A DNA stretch of 64,000 bases, from assembly GCF_000745775.1 (NCBI RefSeq), contig NZ_JQJY01000004.1:496001-560000 (forward strand), read 5' to 3'. This document shows, piece by piece, positions 10,973 to 20,488 of the stretch. Numbering within the stretch: position 1 is the first letter of the stretch; each line of letters begins with the position of its first letter. The DNA comes from Flavobacterium sp. ASV13 (GTDB lineage: Bacteria > Bacteroidota > Bacteroidia > Flavobacteriales > Flavobacteriaceae). A program made the translations under genes and the position numbers. Below the pieces are notes generated by a model, which was not told where the DNA came from, did not search any database, and saw nothing but the letters and a program-made list of their open reading frames with translations.

Positions 10973-11034
10973 TTTTTTAAGCTACTAAGATTCTAAGTTG
11001 CAAAGATGCTAAGGTTTTTTCTATATTTAAATTT

Positions 11035-11565
11035 TTATTCGAAAAAAGCTTTTGGATAAACTACTTCTCCACTTACCTCTTTTAGTGCATCTTTTTCAAG
11101 TGCAATGACCATACAGTTTTCGGACGGAACATCAAATGGCATTTTGATATTGTATTTTTCACAAAGTTCATATCCAAATCTTGGATAATAATCCTGATGT
11201 CCCAATAAAATAACCGATTTATATCCTAAACTTTTCGCTGTTTCATGTCCGTGCAAAATAAGTTTACCCCCAATTCCTTTTCCCTGAAATTCTGGCAAAA
11301 TAGAAACTGGAGCCAATGCTAAGGAATGAAAAATTTGAGATTCGTTTTTTACCTCTAATTTGGTAAATAAAATATGCCCGACAATTTTGTTTTCAATTTC
11401 AGCAACAATTGACAATTCTGAAATAAAGGCATCCGATTTTCTTAATCTTTCTACCAAAAACTGTTCTTTATGATCGCTAAATTCTTCCTTTTCAAAAGCT
11501 TTCTCTATTAATCGAAAAACACTTTCAAAATCATCTTTATTTTCTTGTCTTAGCTTAATTTCCAT
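11035..11565 (-). CDS. GNAT family N-acetyltransferase (YhbS-like)
   Basis: Acetyl-CoA-dependent acyltransferase of unknown substrate. The acetyl-CoA binding motif A is PEFQGKGIGGKLI, preceded by LAPVSIL. The following strand and loop GYKSVILLGHQDYYPRFGYE is typical of YhbS-like members. I chose the ATG at 11565 because the upstream ATG at 11592 would add nine hydrophobic residues (MANFLYFYF) and lies inside an inverted repeat (11585-11636). The protein from this start is 176 residues. It is followed by the GreA-like gene. Confidence 0.88.
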   Translation of the reverse strand: MEIKLRQENKDDFESVFRLIEKAFEKEEFSDHKEQFLVERLRKSDAFISELSIVAEIENKIVGHILFTKLEVKNESQIFHSLALAPVSILPEFQGKGIGGKLILHGHETAKSLGYKSVILLGHQDYYPRFGYELCEKYNIKMPFDVPSENCMVIALEKDALKEVSGEVVYPKAFFE

Positions 11566-11584
11566 AAAATAAAAATATAAAAAA

Positions 11585-11636
11585 TTAGCCATGAAATCAC
11601 GAATTTACTCCAAAAAACTCATGAAATCATGGCTAA
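11585..11636. repeat. Inverted repeat with TTAGCCATGA arms
   Basis: Perfect 10-bp arms, TTAGCCATGA (11585-11594) and TCATGGCTAA (11627-11636), enclose 32 bp. Two ATGAAATCA copies lie inside. The phrase ATGAAATCACGAATTT resembles the CACGAATTCACGAATT core of the larger inverted repeat at 36456-36534. Confidence 0.55.
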
Positions 11637-11667
11637 AAAAGACGCAATTTTAAAGTAGATTTGCGCC
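11635..11667 (-). terminator. Terminator of the outer-membrane barrel gene
   Basis: On the minus strand GGCGCAA pairs with TTGCGTC (7 bp with one G-U), followed by TTTTTT. It lies 26 bp past the stop at 11693. It abuts the inverted repeat at 11585-11636. Confidence 0.6.
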
Positions 11668-11692
11668 TAAGTGCCTTTACGGCAAAATCTTC

Positions 11693-13444
11693 CTAAAAAT
11701 CAAATTTGTAATTTCCTCCAACTAAAACCTGGAATCCCTGAACAGGATAATTCAGCCATTTTTCATAAGCCTGATTTCCAATATTATTTAGTTTTAAGAA
11801 GAAAGTCAAACGTTCATTGTATTTATATCCTAAATGAGCATTAGCATCAAAATAGCTTTTTAAAGTTATTACAGATGGATCAACTCCAAAATCCAGATTC
11901 GTTTGCATATCTTTTCGGTCTCCAACAAAAAACACATTCAAACCTGCGTACCATTGTTTGGTAATAGTAACATCAAGATTCGAACTAATTTTCATTGATG
12001 GCAAATTCCAAGCTTCTAAACCGTCAGTTTTATAACTATTGAAAGTCCCGTTGATTCCAAAAGAAACGTTTTTAGAAAAATCAGCTTTTAATTCTCCGTA
12101 GAAACGGAAAGTTCTCACATCATCATAAACTACATTAAAAGAGTTTCCGAAAGCATAATTTTGGTTTGAAAAATCTTCTGTATAATCCTGGCTTTTAAAC
12201 AACGCTTTGTCTTTTTCATTCAAATATGAACCTGTCAAATTATAACTAACATTGTTGGCCAATTTCCCTTTTAAACCAGCAAAAACTGTATATTGATTAC
12301 TTGTTGGTCTCATATTTAAAGTTGGTGACAAAAATGGATTTTCCGTTACAAAATCAGCATATGAGTTTTGATTTAAACTTCCGTTTACTCCGGTATAGAA
12401 AATCATTAAATCACCTACCAATTTATAAGAAGCATTTACTTTTGGATAGATAAAAAATTTGTTTCCGCTGTTTTCCGAATCTAAACCATAAAACAATCCA
12501 GCTCCTAATTCTAAAGTCCATTCGTTTTCATGAATTACAAAACTTGGTTCAATTCCAAAATTAGTCAAACTGTATTTTAAAGGTTCCGTATTATCTCCCG
12601 CATAATTATGTTCGAAAGAACCGCTAACATGGTCAACAATAACATTTGTAGTTATGGCCTGATCCATTACATCAACTTTGAAAGTTGGTTTTAGATAAAA
12701 ACGATTTTCTGAAGAAGAAAAACTATCTGAAAAATGTGTAAATCGAGTTGCGATTTTACTGAAAATTCCTTTTGTAAATTCAGCATTTCCGCCAAGTGAA
12801 ATTGTATTATAGGAATGATTTGGGTTAATTCCTCTAATCAAATCTTCCTGTGTTTGTGGCGGCAAAGTCATTCCGAAATCTGTTGGAAGTCCGTACCAGT
12901 TGTATAATTGATTTTGATATCCTAAATCAACACCCCAAGACATATCACGATTGATAACTCCATAACCAACATTTAAGACTGTATCATAAAATTCATCATT
13001 CAGATTCACATCTTTAATACCGCCTTGTGATGAATGATGACGAAGCATTCCAGCCACGTAATCATTATTTCCCAAATCTTGGGTAACAAACAATTCAGCA
13101 TTTAAAGTCCCGTAATTTCCAACTCCAGCAGTTACATAATTATTAAACAATCTTTCTTTTTTAGATTTGTCCACAGCTTGCGCATTTCCTTTTGAAGGCG
13201 TAAAAGTCGAAGCAACCGGAACTGAAAGAATACTATATTTTATAGTTTCTTTCGGCTGATTTCCTGTATCGTCAAGCGAAGGCGTTTCTTTTACTTTGAA
13301 CGCATCAGATATAGTTGGTGAATAAGGTTTTACCACATTAACCGTTTCAGATCCGATATTTTCATTTTTCTTCTGCGAAAACGAAAGCTGGCAAACAAGC
13401 AACACTAGTAAAACGACAATTTTATTTCGGCAGTTAATTTTCAT
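11693..13444 (-). CDS. Outer-membrane beta-barrel protein, TonB-receptor-like without plug
   Basis: The 583-residue secreted protein has a signal peptide (MKINCRNKIVVLLVLLVCQLSFS). A linker containing VNVVKPYSPTISDAFKVKETP follows, then alternating beta-strand sequence through to a C-terminal aromatic residue (YKFDF). The strands resemble the C-terminal barrel of TonB-dependent receptors (for example YKYNERLTFFLKLNNIGNQAYE), but no plug domain is present. The ligand is unknown. On the same strand upstream lie a PhzF-like gene and a long TPR protein. The upstream intergenic DNA is almost pure pyrimidine on the plus strand and holds a TTCTATT heptamer array. Confidence 0.75.
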   Translation of the reverse strand: MKINCRNKIVVLLVLLVCQLSFSQKKNENIGSETVNVVKPYSPTISDAFKVKETPSLDDTGNQPKETIKYSILSVPVASTFTPSKGNAQAVDKSKKERLFNNYVTAGVGNYGTLNAELFVTQDLGNNDYVAGMLRHHSSQGGIKDVNLNDEFYDTVLNVGYGVINRDMSWGVDLGYQNQLYNWYGLPTDFGMTLPPQTQEDLIRGINPNHSYNTISLGGNAEFTKGIFSKIATRFTHFSDSFSSSENRFYLKPTFKVDVMDQAITTNVIVDHVSGSFEHNYAGDNTEPLKYSLTNFGIEPSFVIHENEWTLELGAGLFYGLDSENSGNKFFIYPKVNASYKLVGDLMIFYTGVNGSLNQNSYADFVTENPFLSPTLNMRPTSNQYTVFAGLKGKLANNVSYNLTGSYLNEKDKALFKSQDYTEDFSNQNYAFGNSFNVVYDDVRTFRFYGELKADFSKNVSFGINGTFNSYKTDGLEAWNLPSMKISSNLDVTITKQWYAGLNVFFVGDRKDMQTNLDFGVDPSVITLKSYFDANAHLGYKYNERLTFFLKLNNIGNQAYEKWLNYPVQGFQVLVGGNYKFDF

Positions 13445-13606
13445 ATTTCTTTCTTTTTTAGAGAAAAGAATCTAGAATAAAGAAGAAAGACTTTTTTCCC
13501 TATTTCTATTTTTTCTCTATCTTTTTTATTCTTATTTCTAATATCTTGGCTCTTTACTCTTTCTTCTATTTTCTATTTTCTATTTTCTATTTTCTATTTT
13601 CTCAAT
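13445..13606. repeat. Pyrimidine-rich tract with TTCTATT heptamer array
   Basis: The plus strand is almost all C and T with few purines. At 13564-13602 there are five perfect copies of TTCTATT plus TTCT. A related, non-tandem purine/pyrimidine-skewed tract lies at 14471-14562 on the other side of the PhzF gene. The tract lies directly upstream of the outer-membrane barrel gene. Confidence 0.75.
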
Positions 13607-14470
13607 CTAAGCTTCCCACTCGCCTTTAGCAACAAATTGCGCTTTTCCTCCAATTTTTATATCGAACTGATCATCAGTCAACTTTCCTTTGAAATATATT
13701 TGAGACGGACGTCCAATATAATCTCCCTGATAATTGATTAACTCAAATTCAGGTTTGTGGTATTTCAACAGAAAAGCCTGAAGACAAGTACTTGCACTTC
13801 CTGTAGCGGCATCTTCTACCAATTGATTATGCTCGACACATAACATTCTGCTGAATAATTTTGAGCCTTCTAAATAATAAAAATACAAGCCTCTGTGATC
13901 AGTTTTGCAATTATTTTTAAGCCATTTATCGGTTTTATCTTTATCTAAAACCAAATTTTCAAGCGCTCTTTTACTGCTTAATCCGACCATTACAAATGCA
14001 CTTCCGGTTGTCACTTCCTGAATTGGAAATTGATTTTCGAAATCACTTATTTGCAGATTGCTGAATGACGTTAAATCTTCTTTTGAAAAAATATCCCAGA
14101 ATTTCGGCTGAGCTGCTTTCAACCAAATCAACTCATCTGATTTATGAATCGCAATTGGCCCAATTGGAACTTCTAATTTAATTTCGTCAGGCGAACTATC
14201 AAAAACCTTATTCATCAAAACCCAAGAAGTTCCAATTATTGGATGACCCGCAAACTGCATTTCATGAGCCGGAGTAAATATTCTAATCTCAGCTTTATTA
14301 TTTTCTCTGTCTAATTTGGTTACAAATGTGCTTTCGGCAAAATTGATTTCGCGTGCCATTTGTTGCATTTCTCCTGAACTTAAATTTCCTGCATCTAAAA
14401 AAACCGCCAATTGATTTCCGGCATATTTTTTATCAGCAAAAACATCAACTATATAAAAAGGTAAACTCAT
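13607..14470 (-). CDS. PhzF family isomerase-like protein
   Basis: The 287-residue protein has the diaminopimelate-epimerase fold of the PhzF family. The N-terminus IVDVFADKKYAGNQLAVF is characteristic. Glu46 in NFAESTFV matches the catalytic Glu of PhzF, and DAATGSAS (near 220) is the second family motif. The family includes phenazine biosynthesis isomerases, but most members are of unknown function. No phenazine genes are nearby, so a role in phenazine synthesis is not supported. Skewed low-complexity DNA lies on both sides. Confidence 0.88.
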   Translation of the reverse strand: MSLPFYIVDVFADKKYAGNQLAVFLDAGNLSSGEMQQMAREINFAESTFVTKLDRENNKAEIRIFTPAHEMQFAGHPIIGTSWVLMNKVFDSSPDEIKLEVPIGPIAIHKSDELIWLKAAQPKFWDIFSKEDLTSFSNLQISDFENQFPIQEVTTGSAFVMVGLSSKRALENLVLDKDKTDKWLKNNCKTDHRGLYFYYLEGSKLFSRMLCVEHNQLVEDAATGSASTCLQAFLLKYHKPEFELINYQGDYIGRPSQIYFKGKLTDDQFDIKIGGKAQFVAKGEWEA

Positions 14471-14562
14471 GTCTTTCTTTTTTTCTTTTAGAAAATAGAA
14501 TCAAGAGGAAAGAAAAAAGACTTTTTCAATCTTGCTTCTTGTCTCTTTCTTCTTTTCTATTC

Positions 14563-17500
14563 TTATTTAGTAATTGAAGAATTCGTTTTTGATTCTTCTA
14601 ATTTAATCGCGCTCAATTCTCTTTTTGCTTCTTCAACAACATCCGGATAATCTGTAAAATTATTGATTACGTTATCTAAAATGTAAGTTGCCTGATAGCT
14701 GTCTTTTAATCCGTAGAAATTTTTCGCCATTAAAACCAAGCCTTTCGCACCATAATATTTGTAAGCCGAATAACTTTTTGCCAGTTTTTGAACAGCAATA
14801 TTTGATGCGTCAAATTTTCCTTCTTTGGTTTTAAAATAAGCATCATAATACAATGCTTCAGCTGCTAATTCTCCTTTTGATGTTGTTAAAAGTTTTCCAT
14901 ACGCCACTTTTGCCTTGTCTTCATTTCCTGTTTGCATTGCAGCGCGGGCAACAATAATTTGCGCATCGGCTTTTACACCTGGATCAGCTTTTGGATTTTC
15001 TAAAACTTTCTCAGCCGAAACAACTGAATTATCATAATCTTTTTTGTCATAATAACATTTCATCAAATTAGCTTGGGCGAAGTTTTTATTCTGAGGATAA
15101 TCAGCACCATTTTCCAAACGTACCAAAACCGGAATTGCTTTATCACAATCCTTAGCTTTTAGGTAAATCTGAGCCAATCTATTCAAAGCCTGTTCTGTAA
15201 ATTCATTTCTTGGCTGGTCGATTACATATTGATAATTTGCAACTGATTTCATTTCTAAACCATCAGCATAATACAATTGCGCCAAGTAAAAATTAGCTTC
15301 TAAAGCATGTAAACCTGAAGGGAATTTGTTTACATAACCTGCAAAACCTGTAACTGCCGCTTTGCTATTATTTTGAGTATATTGTTTAAAAGCAGCGTCA
15401 TATGTGTCATTATCCAATTCGGCATCTGTAACCGAAACAAAATCTAATGTTTTAACCCAAGTTGCGTATTCATCCACTTTTCCTGAATCAACATAAATCA
15501 ATCTTGCTGTAGCAACAGCTTCTAAAGCTTCAGGCGTTTTTGGGAATTCTGCAGTTACTTTTTTGAATTTGGCCAAAGCCAATTCGTCGCGGTCAGAATT
15601 GTAATAAATCAAACCTTGTTTCAAAATTGATTTTGACGTAAACGAACCATCTTTATATTCCGAAATCAACTGATCATATGTTTTAATGGCCAAATCATTT
15701 TTCTTGTCAGTTACATAAGTATTTCCTAATTCAAACAAAACATCATCGCGATATTCTGATTTTTTATACATTTTTAAGAAGTTGTTCAGCTCGTTGATTT
15801 TTTGATCGTTTTTTGACATAAAACCATACGATAATGCTTTTTGAAATTGTGCATAATCCGCATCAACTCCTTTTGCGTCAATTGCTTTTCCGTAAGCTTC
15901 CATTGCTTGCGAATATTTAGAATTCACAAAACGGGAATCTCCCAAACGCAAATACGAATCATTCAAACGTGATTTATCAGAAGGAGAATTATCAATCTGC
16001 GCCTGAAATGAAGTTGCAGCCTGGTCATAGTCTTTCAGTTTGAAATAAGTGTAGCCAATGTTGTAATTGATGTTTTTGTATTCTTCTGTCGATTTTGCGG
16101 CAGCTTGTCCGGCAAACTGTTTGTAAGTCAACAAAGCGTTCTGAAAATCATCTGCAAGATATTCCGTTTCTGCTTTCCAGAAAGTAGCACGCGCTGTAAA
16201 TTCAGGTGTTTTTTGCTCGCTGACGGCACTTTTGAACATTTTTCCAGCTTCAGCATAATTAGATTCATTGTACAATTCTAATCCTCTGTAAAACAACACT
16301 TTTTGATAAGCCGCTTTATTTTCTGAAGTTCTGTTTTTCTCTAATAAAGTTAAAGCTTCTTTATAATTTTTTGTAGAAATATAAGAGTCAACTAATAATT
16401 TTTCAACTTCAGATCTACTAGAATTGTTTGGATATTTTTTTAAGAAATCAAGCAAAATTCCAGGAACAGTTTGATAAGCATTTCCGATATCATAACTTAA
16501 TTTCGCATAATTCAGCGCAGCATCTTCCTGAATTTGAGCATTAAACTCCATTTCTGAGGCATTTTTGAAAGCATTTAAAGCTTCTTGTTTTTTGCCTGTA
16601 TTCAAATAACTCAAACCTAAATGATAATATGCATTTTGCGCAACGAAATCTTTTCCTTCAATAATTTTGTTGAATTGAGAAATCGCTTTTTCGTAGTCTT
16701 TCTTTTCGTAATATGCGTAACCTAATTGATAAAAATCGGTATTATTCCATTTTCCTTTTTTTCCTGCGTAAAGCTCTAAATATGGAATCGCTTTGTCGTA
16801 TTGTTTTAAATTGAAATAACTTTCTCCAATGATTTTATTCAATTCTGATTTTTCCATTTCATTTGATTTAGCCATTGCTTTTTGGCCCAAATCGATTGCT
16901 TTTTGGAAATTTCCTAATTTGAAATTCATATCAGCCTGATAGTACGAAAGCTTTTCTTTGTACTTTTCTTCGCCCGAAACTTCATCAAAATATTTGGTTG
17001 CTTCTTTATAATCGTCGCCTTCATAAGCCATAAATCCTAAATAATATTTTGCCTGAGAACCAAATTCAGGAGAATTCACTACTTTATTGAAATAAGTTGT
17101 TGCTTCTTTTTTCTTTTTGGCATTGAAATAACTGTAACCTTTCTGAAAATTAAACTTATCAGAATCTGATTTGCTCATATAGCTTTCATCCACTTTATCA
17201 AACCATTGCAATGCTTTTGGATAATTTCCTTGTTCGAAAAAATATTGTGCTACTTCAATATACGCCTGATTTTGTTTGGTGCTAGTTGGATAATCATCCA
17301 CAAATTTTTCCATTAACGCATCCGCATTTGGCTGATTGGTTCTGATAGCACAGTTTGCGATATAATAAGCGCAATCTGATTTTACTTCTTCAGTTGGTGC
17401 CGTATTATTTTTTACATATTCAAAAATATGTTGTGCCGATGCATATTGTTTGTCATTGTATAAAGCCACTGCTTTATCAAAATCCTTTAATTCGTAAGTA

Positions 17501-17580
17501 TATATAGCTGATTTTTGTGCCGAAACTGTGGTCGAAATAAGAATAATTTGGAGTAAAAAGAACCAGGAAAGTCTACGCAT
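14563..17580 (-). CDS. Secreted tetratricopeptide-repeat protein
   Basis: The 1005-residue protein begins with a signal peptide (WFFLLQIILISTTVSAQ). The rest is an almost continuous array of TPR-type helix pairs: FDKAVALYNDKQYASAQHIF, YPKALQWFDKV, KEATTYFNKVV, YDKAIPYLELYAGKKG and many more to the end. There is no catalytic domain. Such periplasmic TPR proteins usually hold envelope complexes together; some resemble the TolA partner YbgF/CpoB in their TolA-binding-like repeats. The partner is unknown. It may work with the outer-membrane barrel encoded two genes downstream (inference from order only). Confidence 0.85.
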   Translation of the reverse strand: MRRLSWFFLLQIILISTTVSAQKSAIYTYELKDFDKAVALYNDKQYASAQHIFEYVKNNTAPTEEVKSDCAYYIANCAIRTNQPNADALMEKFVDDYPTSTKQNQAYIEVAQYFFEQGNYPKALQWFDKVDESYMSKSDSDKFNFQKGYSYFNAKKKKEATTYFNKVVNSPEFGSQAKYYLGFMAYEGDDYKEATKYFDEVSGEEKYKEKLSYYQADMNFKLGNFQKAIDLGQKAMAKSNEMEKSELNKIIGESYFNLKQYDKAIPYLELYAGKKGKWNNTDFYQLGYAYYEKKDYEKAISQFNKIIEGKDFVAQNAYYHLGLSYLNTGKKQEALNAFKNASEMEFNAQIQEDAALNYAKLSYDIGNAYQTVPGILLDFLKKYPNNSSRSEVEKLLVDSYISTKNYKEALTLLEKNRTSENKAAYQKVLFYRGLELYNESNYAEAGKMFKSAVSEQKTPEFTARATFWKAETEYLADDFQNALLTYKQFAGQAAAKSTEEYKNINYNIGYTYFKLKDYDQAATSFQAQIDNSPSDKSRLNDSYLRLGDSRFVNSKYSQAMEAYGKAIDAKGVDADYAQFQKALSYGFMSKNDQKINELNNFLKMYKKSEYRDDVLFELGNTYVTDKKNDLAIKTYDQLISEYKDGSFTSKSILKQGLIYYNSDRDELALAKFKKVTAEFPKTPEALEAVATARLIYVDSGKVDEYATWVKTLDFVSVTDAELDNDTYDAAFKQYTQNNSKAAVTGFAGYVNKFPSGLHALEANFYLAQLYYADGLEMKSVANYQYVIDQPRNEFTEQALNRLAQIYLKAKDCDKAIPVLVRLENGADYPQNKNFAQANLMKCYYDKKDYDNSVVSAEKVLENPKADPGVKADAQIIVARAAMQTGNEDKAKVAYGKLLTTSKGELAAEALYYDAYFKTKEGKFDASNIAVQKLAKSYSAYKYYGAKGLVLMAKNFYGLKDSYQATYILDNVINNFTDYPDVVEEAKRELSAIKLEESKTNSSITK

Positions 17581-17599
17581 TTTAGTTTTATTTAGTATT

Positions 17600-17607
17600 C
17601 AAATTTA
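17600..17607 (-). promoter_or_regulatory. -7 promoter element of the TPR protein gene
   Basis: The minus strand reads TAAATTTG, an exact TAnnTTTG match 20 bp before the ATG. The rest of the interval to the ftsE start (17608-17888) is AT-rich and shows no other recognisable feature. Confidence 0.5.
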
Positions 17608-17888
17608 TCATTTTATACCGTTTATAACGAAACGTTTCCGGCTTTTATTATAAAAAAATCTTCAACAGAGGATATTTTAGAACACAATAAAAAACGATTT
17701 TTAATCCTATAAGTAATATAAGTAATTATAAACTAGGATGTTTTCGCAGATTAACTAAAATGAACTTACAATTCTTATATGGTGCAAATTTTCATTTCAT
17801 TTTCTAGAATTTTTCTTAAGAAATGATTGAAATTTATTTTGAATCCAATCGTTATCTTATTACTTTTACCAATCAAATCAATTTTATT

Positions 17889-18572
17889 ATGTCACAAACC
17901 GTACTATCTCTTAAAGAAGTCACTATATATCAAGAAGGAAGAAAAATTATATCTCATATTAATTTAGATGTTCAGCATGGTGAATTTATTTACATCATTG
18001 GAAAAACAGGTTCTGGAAAAAGTAGTTTCTTAAAAACTTTATATGCAGATTTGCCTTTAACTGAAGGTGAAGGTCACATTGTAGAATTTGATTTGGCAAC
18101 TTTAAAAGAAAATGACATTCCGTATTTGAGACGTAAAATTGGGATTGTGTTTCAGGATTTCAAATTGCTTCCAGACCGTTCTGTAAAAGACAATATGATT
18201 TTTGTTTTGAAAGCAACCGGATGGACAGAAAAAGAAGCAATGGAGCACAAAATCGACGAGGTTTTGAATAAAGTTGGAATGAAAGACTTCTTAAACAAAA
18301 TGCCTCACCAGCTTTCCGGAGGTGAACAACAGCGTGTTGCGATTGCTAGAGCTTTGCTGAACGATCCAGAGTTTATTCTTGCCGATGAACCAACAGGAAA
18401 CCTTGATCCGCAAACAAGTTCTGAGGTTTTAGAAGTATTGAAAAACATCAATGCTAATGGTAAAACCGTTATCATGGCAACGCACGATTATGCTTTATTG
18501 ATGAAATTCCCATCAAAAACATTGAAATGCGAAGATGAAAGAATCTTCGAAGTAGTGCAAAGAAGCGTGTAA
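17889..18572 (+). CDS. ftsE: Cell-division ABC transporter ATPase FtsE
   Basis: ATPase partner of FtsX, which controls septal peptidoglycan hydrolysis. From the ATG at 17889 the protein has 227 residues. The upstream start at 17823 would add 22 non-conserved residues. It shows Walker [10 protein letters not shown], the ABC signature LSGGEQQ, Walker [13 protein letters not shown] and an H-loop (ATHDY). The sequence [20 protein letters not shown] is typical of FtsE. ftsX is not adjacent. The gene overlaps a family-2 glycosyltransferase gene by one base. Confidence 0.88.
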   Translation: MSQTVLSLKEVTIYQEGRKIISHINLDVQHGEFIYIIGKTGSGKSSFLKTLYADLPLTEGEGHIVEFDLATLKENDIPYLRRKIGIVFQDFKLLPDRSVKDNMIFVLKATGWTEKEAMEHKIDEVLNKVGMKDFLNKMPHQLSGGEQQRVAIARALLNDPEFILADEPTGNLDPQTSSEVLEVLKNINANGKTVIMATHDYALLMKFPSKTLKCEDERIFEVVQRSV

Positions 18573-19429
18573 TGCTTTCCATTTTAATTCCGATTTTTAA
18601 TTACAATGTTTTACCGCTCGTTAACGAACTCGTAAAACAATGCAATTCGTGCGGAATTACTTTTGAAATTCTTTGTCAGGACGACGCATCCAATTCAACA
18701 GAAAACATTCAAAACCAAGAAATTAATTCTTTTCCGAATTGTTCCTTTTTTATAAATGAAACCAATTTAGGAAGAGGAAAAAACATCAATTCTTTAGCCC
18801 AAAAAGCAAAATATAATTGGCTTTTAATTTTAGACTGCGACACTTTTCCGGCAGAAAATAATTTTATTCAAAACTATATTTCAACAATTACAGATTCTGA
18901 AAACATTCATTTTGGCGGAATTATTTATGAAGATAAAAAACCTGAAAAAGGACAGCTTTTGCGTTGGATTTATGGTAGGAAAAGAGAAACTTCAGCTGTT
19001 TTAAGCTCAAACTTATTAATCAAAAAAGATGTTTTTCTTCAGTTTCCATTTGATGAATCAATAACAAAATATGGCTATGAAGATTTGCTTTTTTTCGCTG
19101 TTTTGAAGAAAAACAATTTTAAGGTAAATCATATTGAAAATCCCACTTTTCATTTAAATCTGGAAACTTCAGAATTATTTTTAGCCAAAACAAAAACGGC
19201 TTTAGAAAATTTGGTTTTTCTTTATAATTCGAAGAAAATTTCTTCAGAAGAAAGTAAAATTATTAAAGCTTTTGAACTTCTTAAAAAAATAAAATTGATT
19301 CGTTTTGCGGTTTCTATTTTCAAAAGGAATCAAACTAAAATCGAAAGAAATTTGCTTTCTGAAAAACCGTCTTTACTTTTATTCGATCTTTATAAATTAG
19401 GGCATTTTTGTATTTTAAACAATCGATAA
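18572..19429 (+). CDS. Family 2 glycosyltransferase
   Basis: The 285-residue GT-A enzyme starts [12 protein letters not shown], followed by CQDDAS and the metal-binding DCD in LILDCDTFPA. A GYEDLLFF segment near the middle corresponds to the ED motif of family 2. The acceptor is unknown. The start codon shares one base with the ftsE stop, so the two genes are probably cotranscribed. The 3' end overlaps the convergent glycosyltransferase by 15 bp. This is the first gene of the surface-polysaccharide block. Confidence 0.9.
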   Translation: MLSILIPIFNYNVLPLVNELVKQCNSCGITFEILCQDDASNSTENIQNQEINSFPNCSFFINETNLGRGKNINSLAQKAKYNWLLILDCDTFPAENNFIQNYISTITDSENIHFGGIIYEDKKPEKGQLLRWIYGRKRETSAVLSSNLLIKKDVFLQFPFDESITKYGYEDLLFFAVLKKNNFKVNHIENPTFHLNLETSELFLAKTKTALENLVFLYNSKKISSEESKIIKAFELLKKIKLIRFAVSIFKRNQTKIERNLLSEKPSLLLFDLYKLGHFCILNNR

Positions 19430-20488
19430 TTCTTCGAAAAATACTTTCCAATTTGCCATAATCTTTTCAACCGAATAATTTTCAGAAGTTAGTTTGGTAT
19501 TTCTTCCAAATTCTAATCGTACTTCTTCATTTTCAATCAAAAAAGAAAGTTTTTCGGCGTACATTTTAAAATCATTAACCGGAATTAAAAAACCATTTTC
19601 GCCATTTTTAATAATTGTTTTTGGCCCAATTGGACAATCAAAAGCGATACAAGGCAAGCCTACAGCCATTGCTTCGAGTAAAACCATCGGAAAGCCTTCT
19701 GATCTTGAAGTCATCACGTAAATAGAAGATTCTGAATATTTTTCTTCTATATTTTTGACGAAAGGCAAATAATTTATATTGGGTCTTTTTTCTAAAGATT
19801 CAATTTCATCTGTATAAATATCCAGAATCCAATCAGGATGTTTTTCGCTCACTTTTTCCCAAATTACTATTAATCGATCTAAGCCTTTTTCATATGAATT
19901 CCGGGCAATCGCGATTACTTTTTTATTTTTTAAATCGGAAGTTTTTTCTGTTTTAATCCAAGAAGGATTCGGAATTACGATTGCATTTTTCGCTTTCCAT
20001 TCGTTTTGGCTTTCTTCTGAAAGTGCTACAATTTTCGTGAATTTTCGAACACTAAAATCTTTAAACCTGTATTTTATTTTCTGAATTGATTTTGAAATGA
20101 AATCTGTTTTTTGAGCTTTTTCTTCAATAAATTTTGAACCATGAACTTCAAAAACAATCGGACTTTTTATTTTGACAATAAACGGAAAAGCAAAGGCTTT
20201 CAAACCATTGTCAGCAACTAAAATTACGTCTGGTTTGATCTCCTGAATGGTTTGATTTATTTGTTTTTGATAGGATTTTAAAAACTGAAAAGCGTTTCCG
20301 TTTAAAATCATATTATGAAAAATAATCTCAGAATTGAAGTCATAAAAAGGCAAATCATTTTCTTCATTTTGAGATAAAATATGAACTTCATAATTAAAAT
20401 GCTCTACAAAATAATTTGCCTTAATAGACAAGACACGCGCAACTCCGCCGGCATTTTTTATTTTGGGAACAATATAAAGAAGTTTCAT
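19415..20488 (-). CDS. Family 4 glycosyltransferase (GT-B)
   Basis: The 357-residue enzyme has an N-terminal Gly-rich loop (KNAGGVARV) and the C-terminal nucleotide-sugar signature EGFPMVLLEAMAVGLPCIAFDCPIGP split over the usual E-x7-E spacing. Donor and acceptor are unknown. Its start overlaps the stop of the FdtA-like gene by 4 bp (ATGA), which suggests translational coupling. It is the last gene of a minus-strand operon with the two genes upstream of it. Confidence 0.92.
   Translation of the reverse strand: MKLLYIVPKIKNAGGVARVLSIKANYFVEHFNYEVHILSQNEENDLPFYDFNSEIIFHNMILNGNAFQFLKSYQKQINQTIQEIKPDVILVADNGLKAFAFPFIVKIKSPIVFEVHGSKFIEEKAQKTDFISKSIQKIKYRFKDFSVRKFTKIVALSEESQNEWKAKNAIVIPNPSWIKTEKTSDLKNKKVIAIARNSYEKGLDRLIVIWEKVSEKHPDWILDIYTDEIESLEKRPNINYLPFVKNIEEKYSESSIYVMTSRSEGFPMVLLEAMAVGLPCIAFDCPIGPKTIIKNGENGFLIPVNDFKMYAEKLSFLIENEEVRLEFGRNTKLTSENYSVEKIMANWKVFFEELSIV

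Noticed and set aside
13607..14470. Phenazine biosynthesis gene
   Set aside because: PhzF-like folds are widespread and no other phenazine gene is present.
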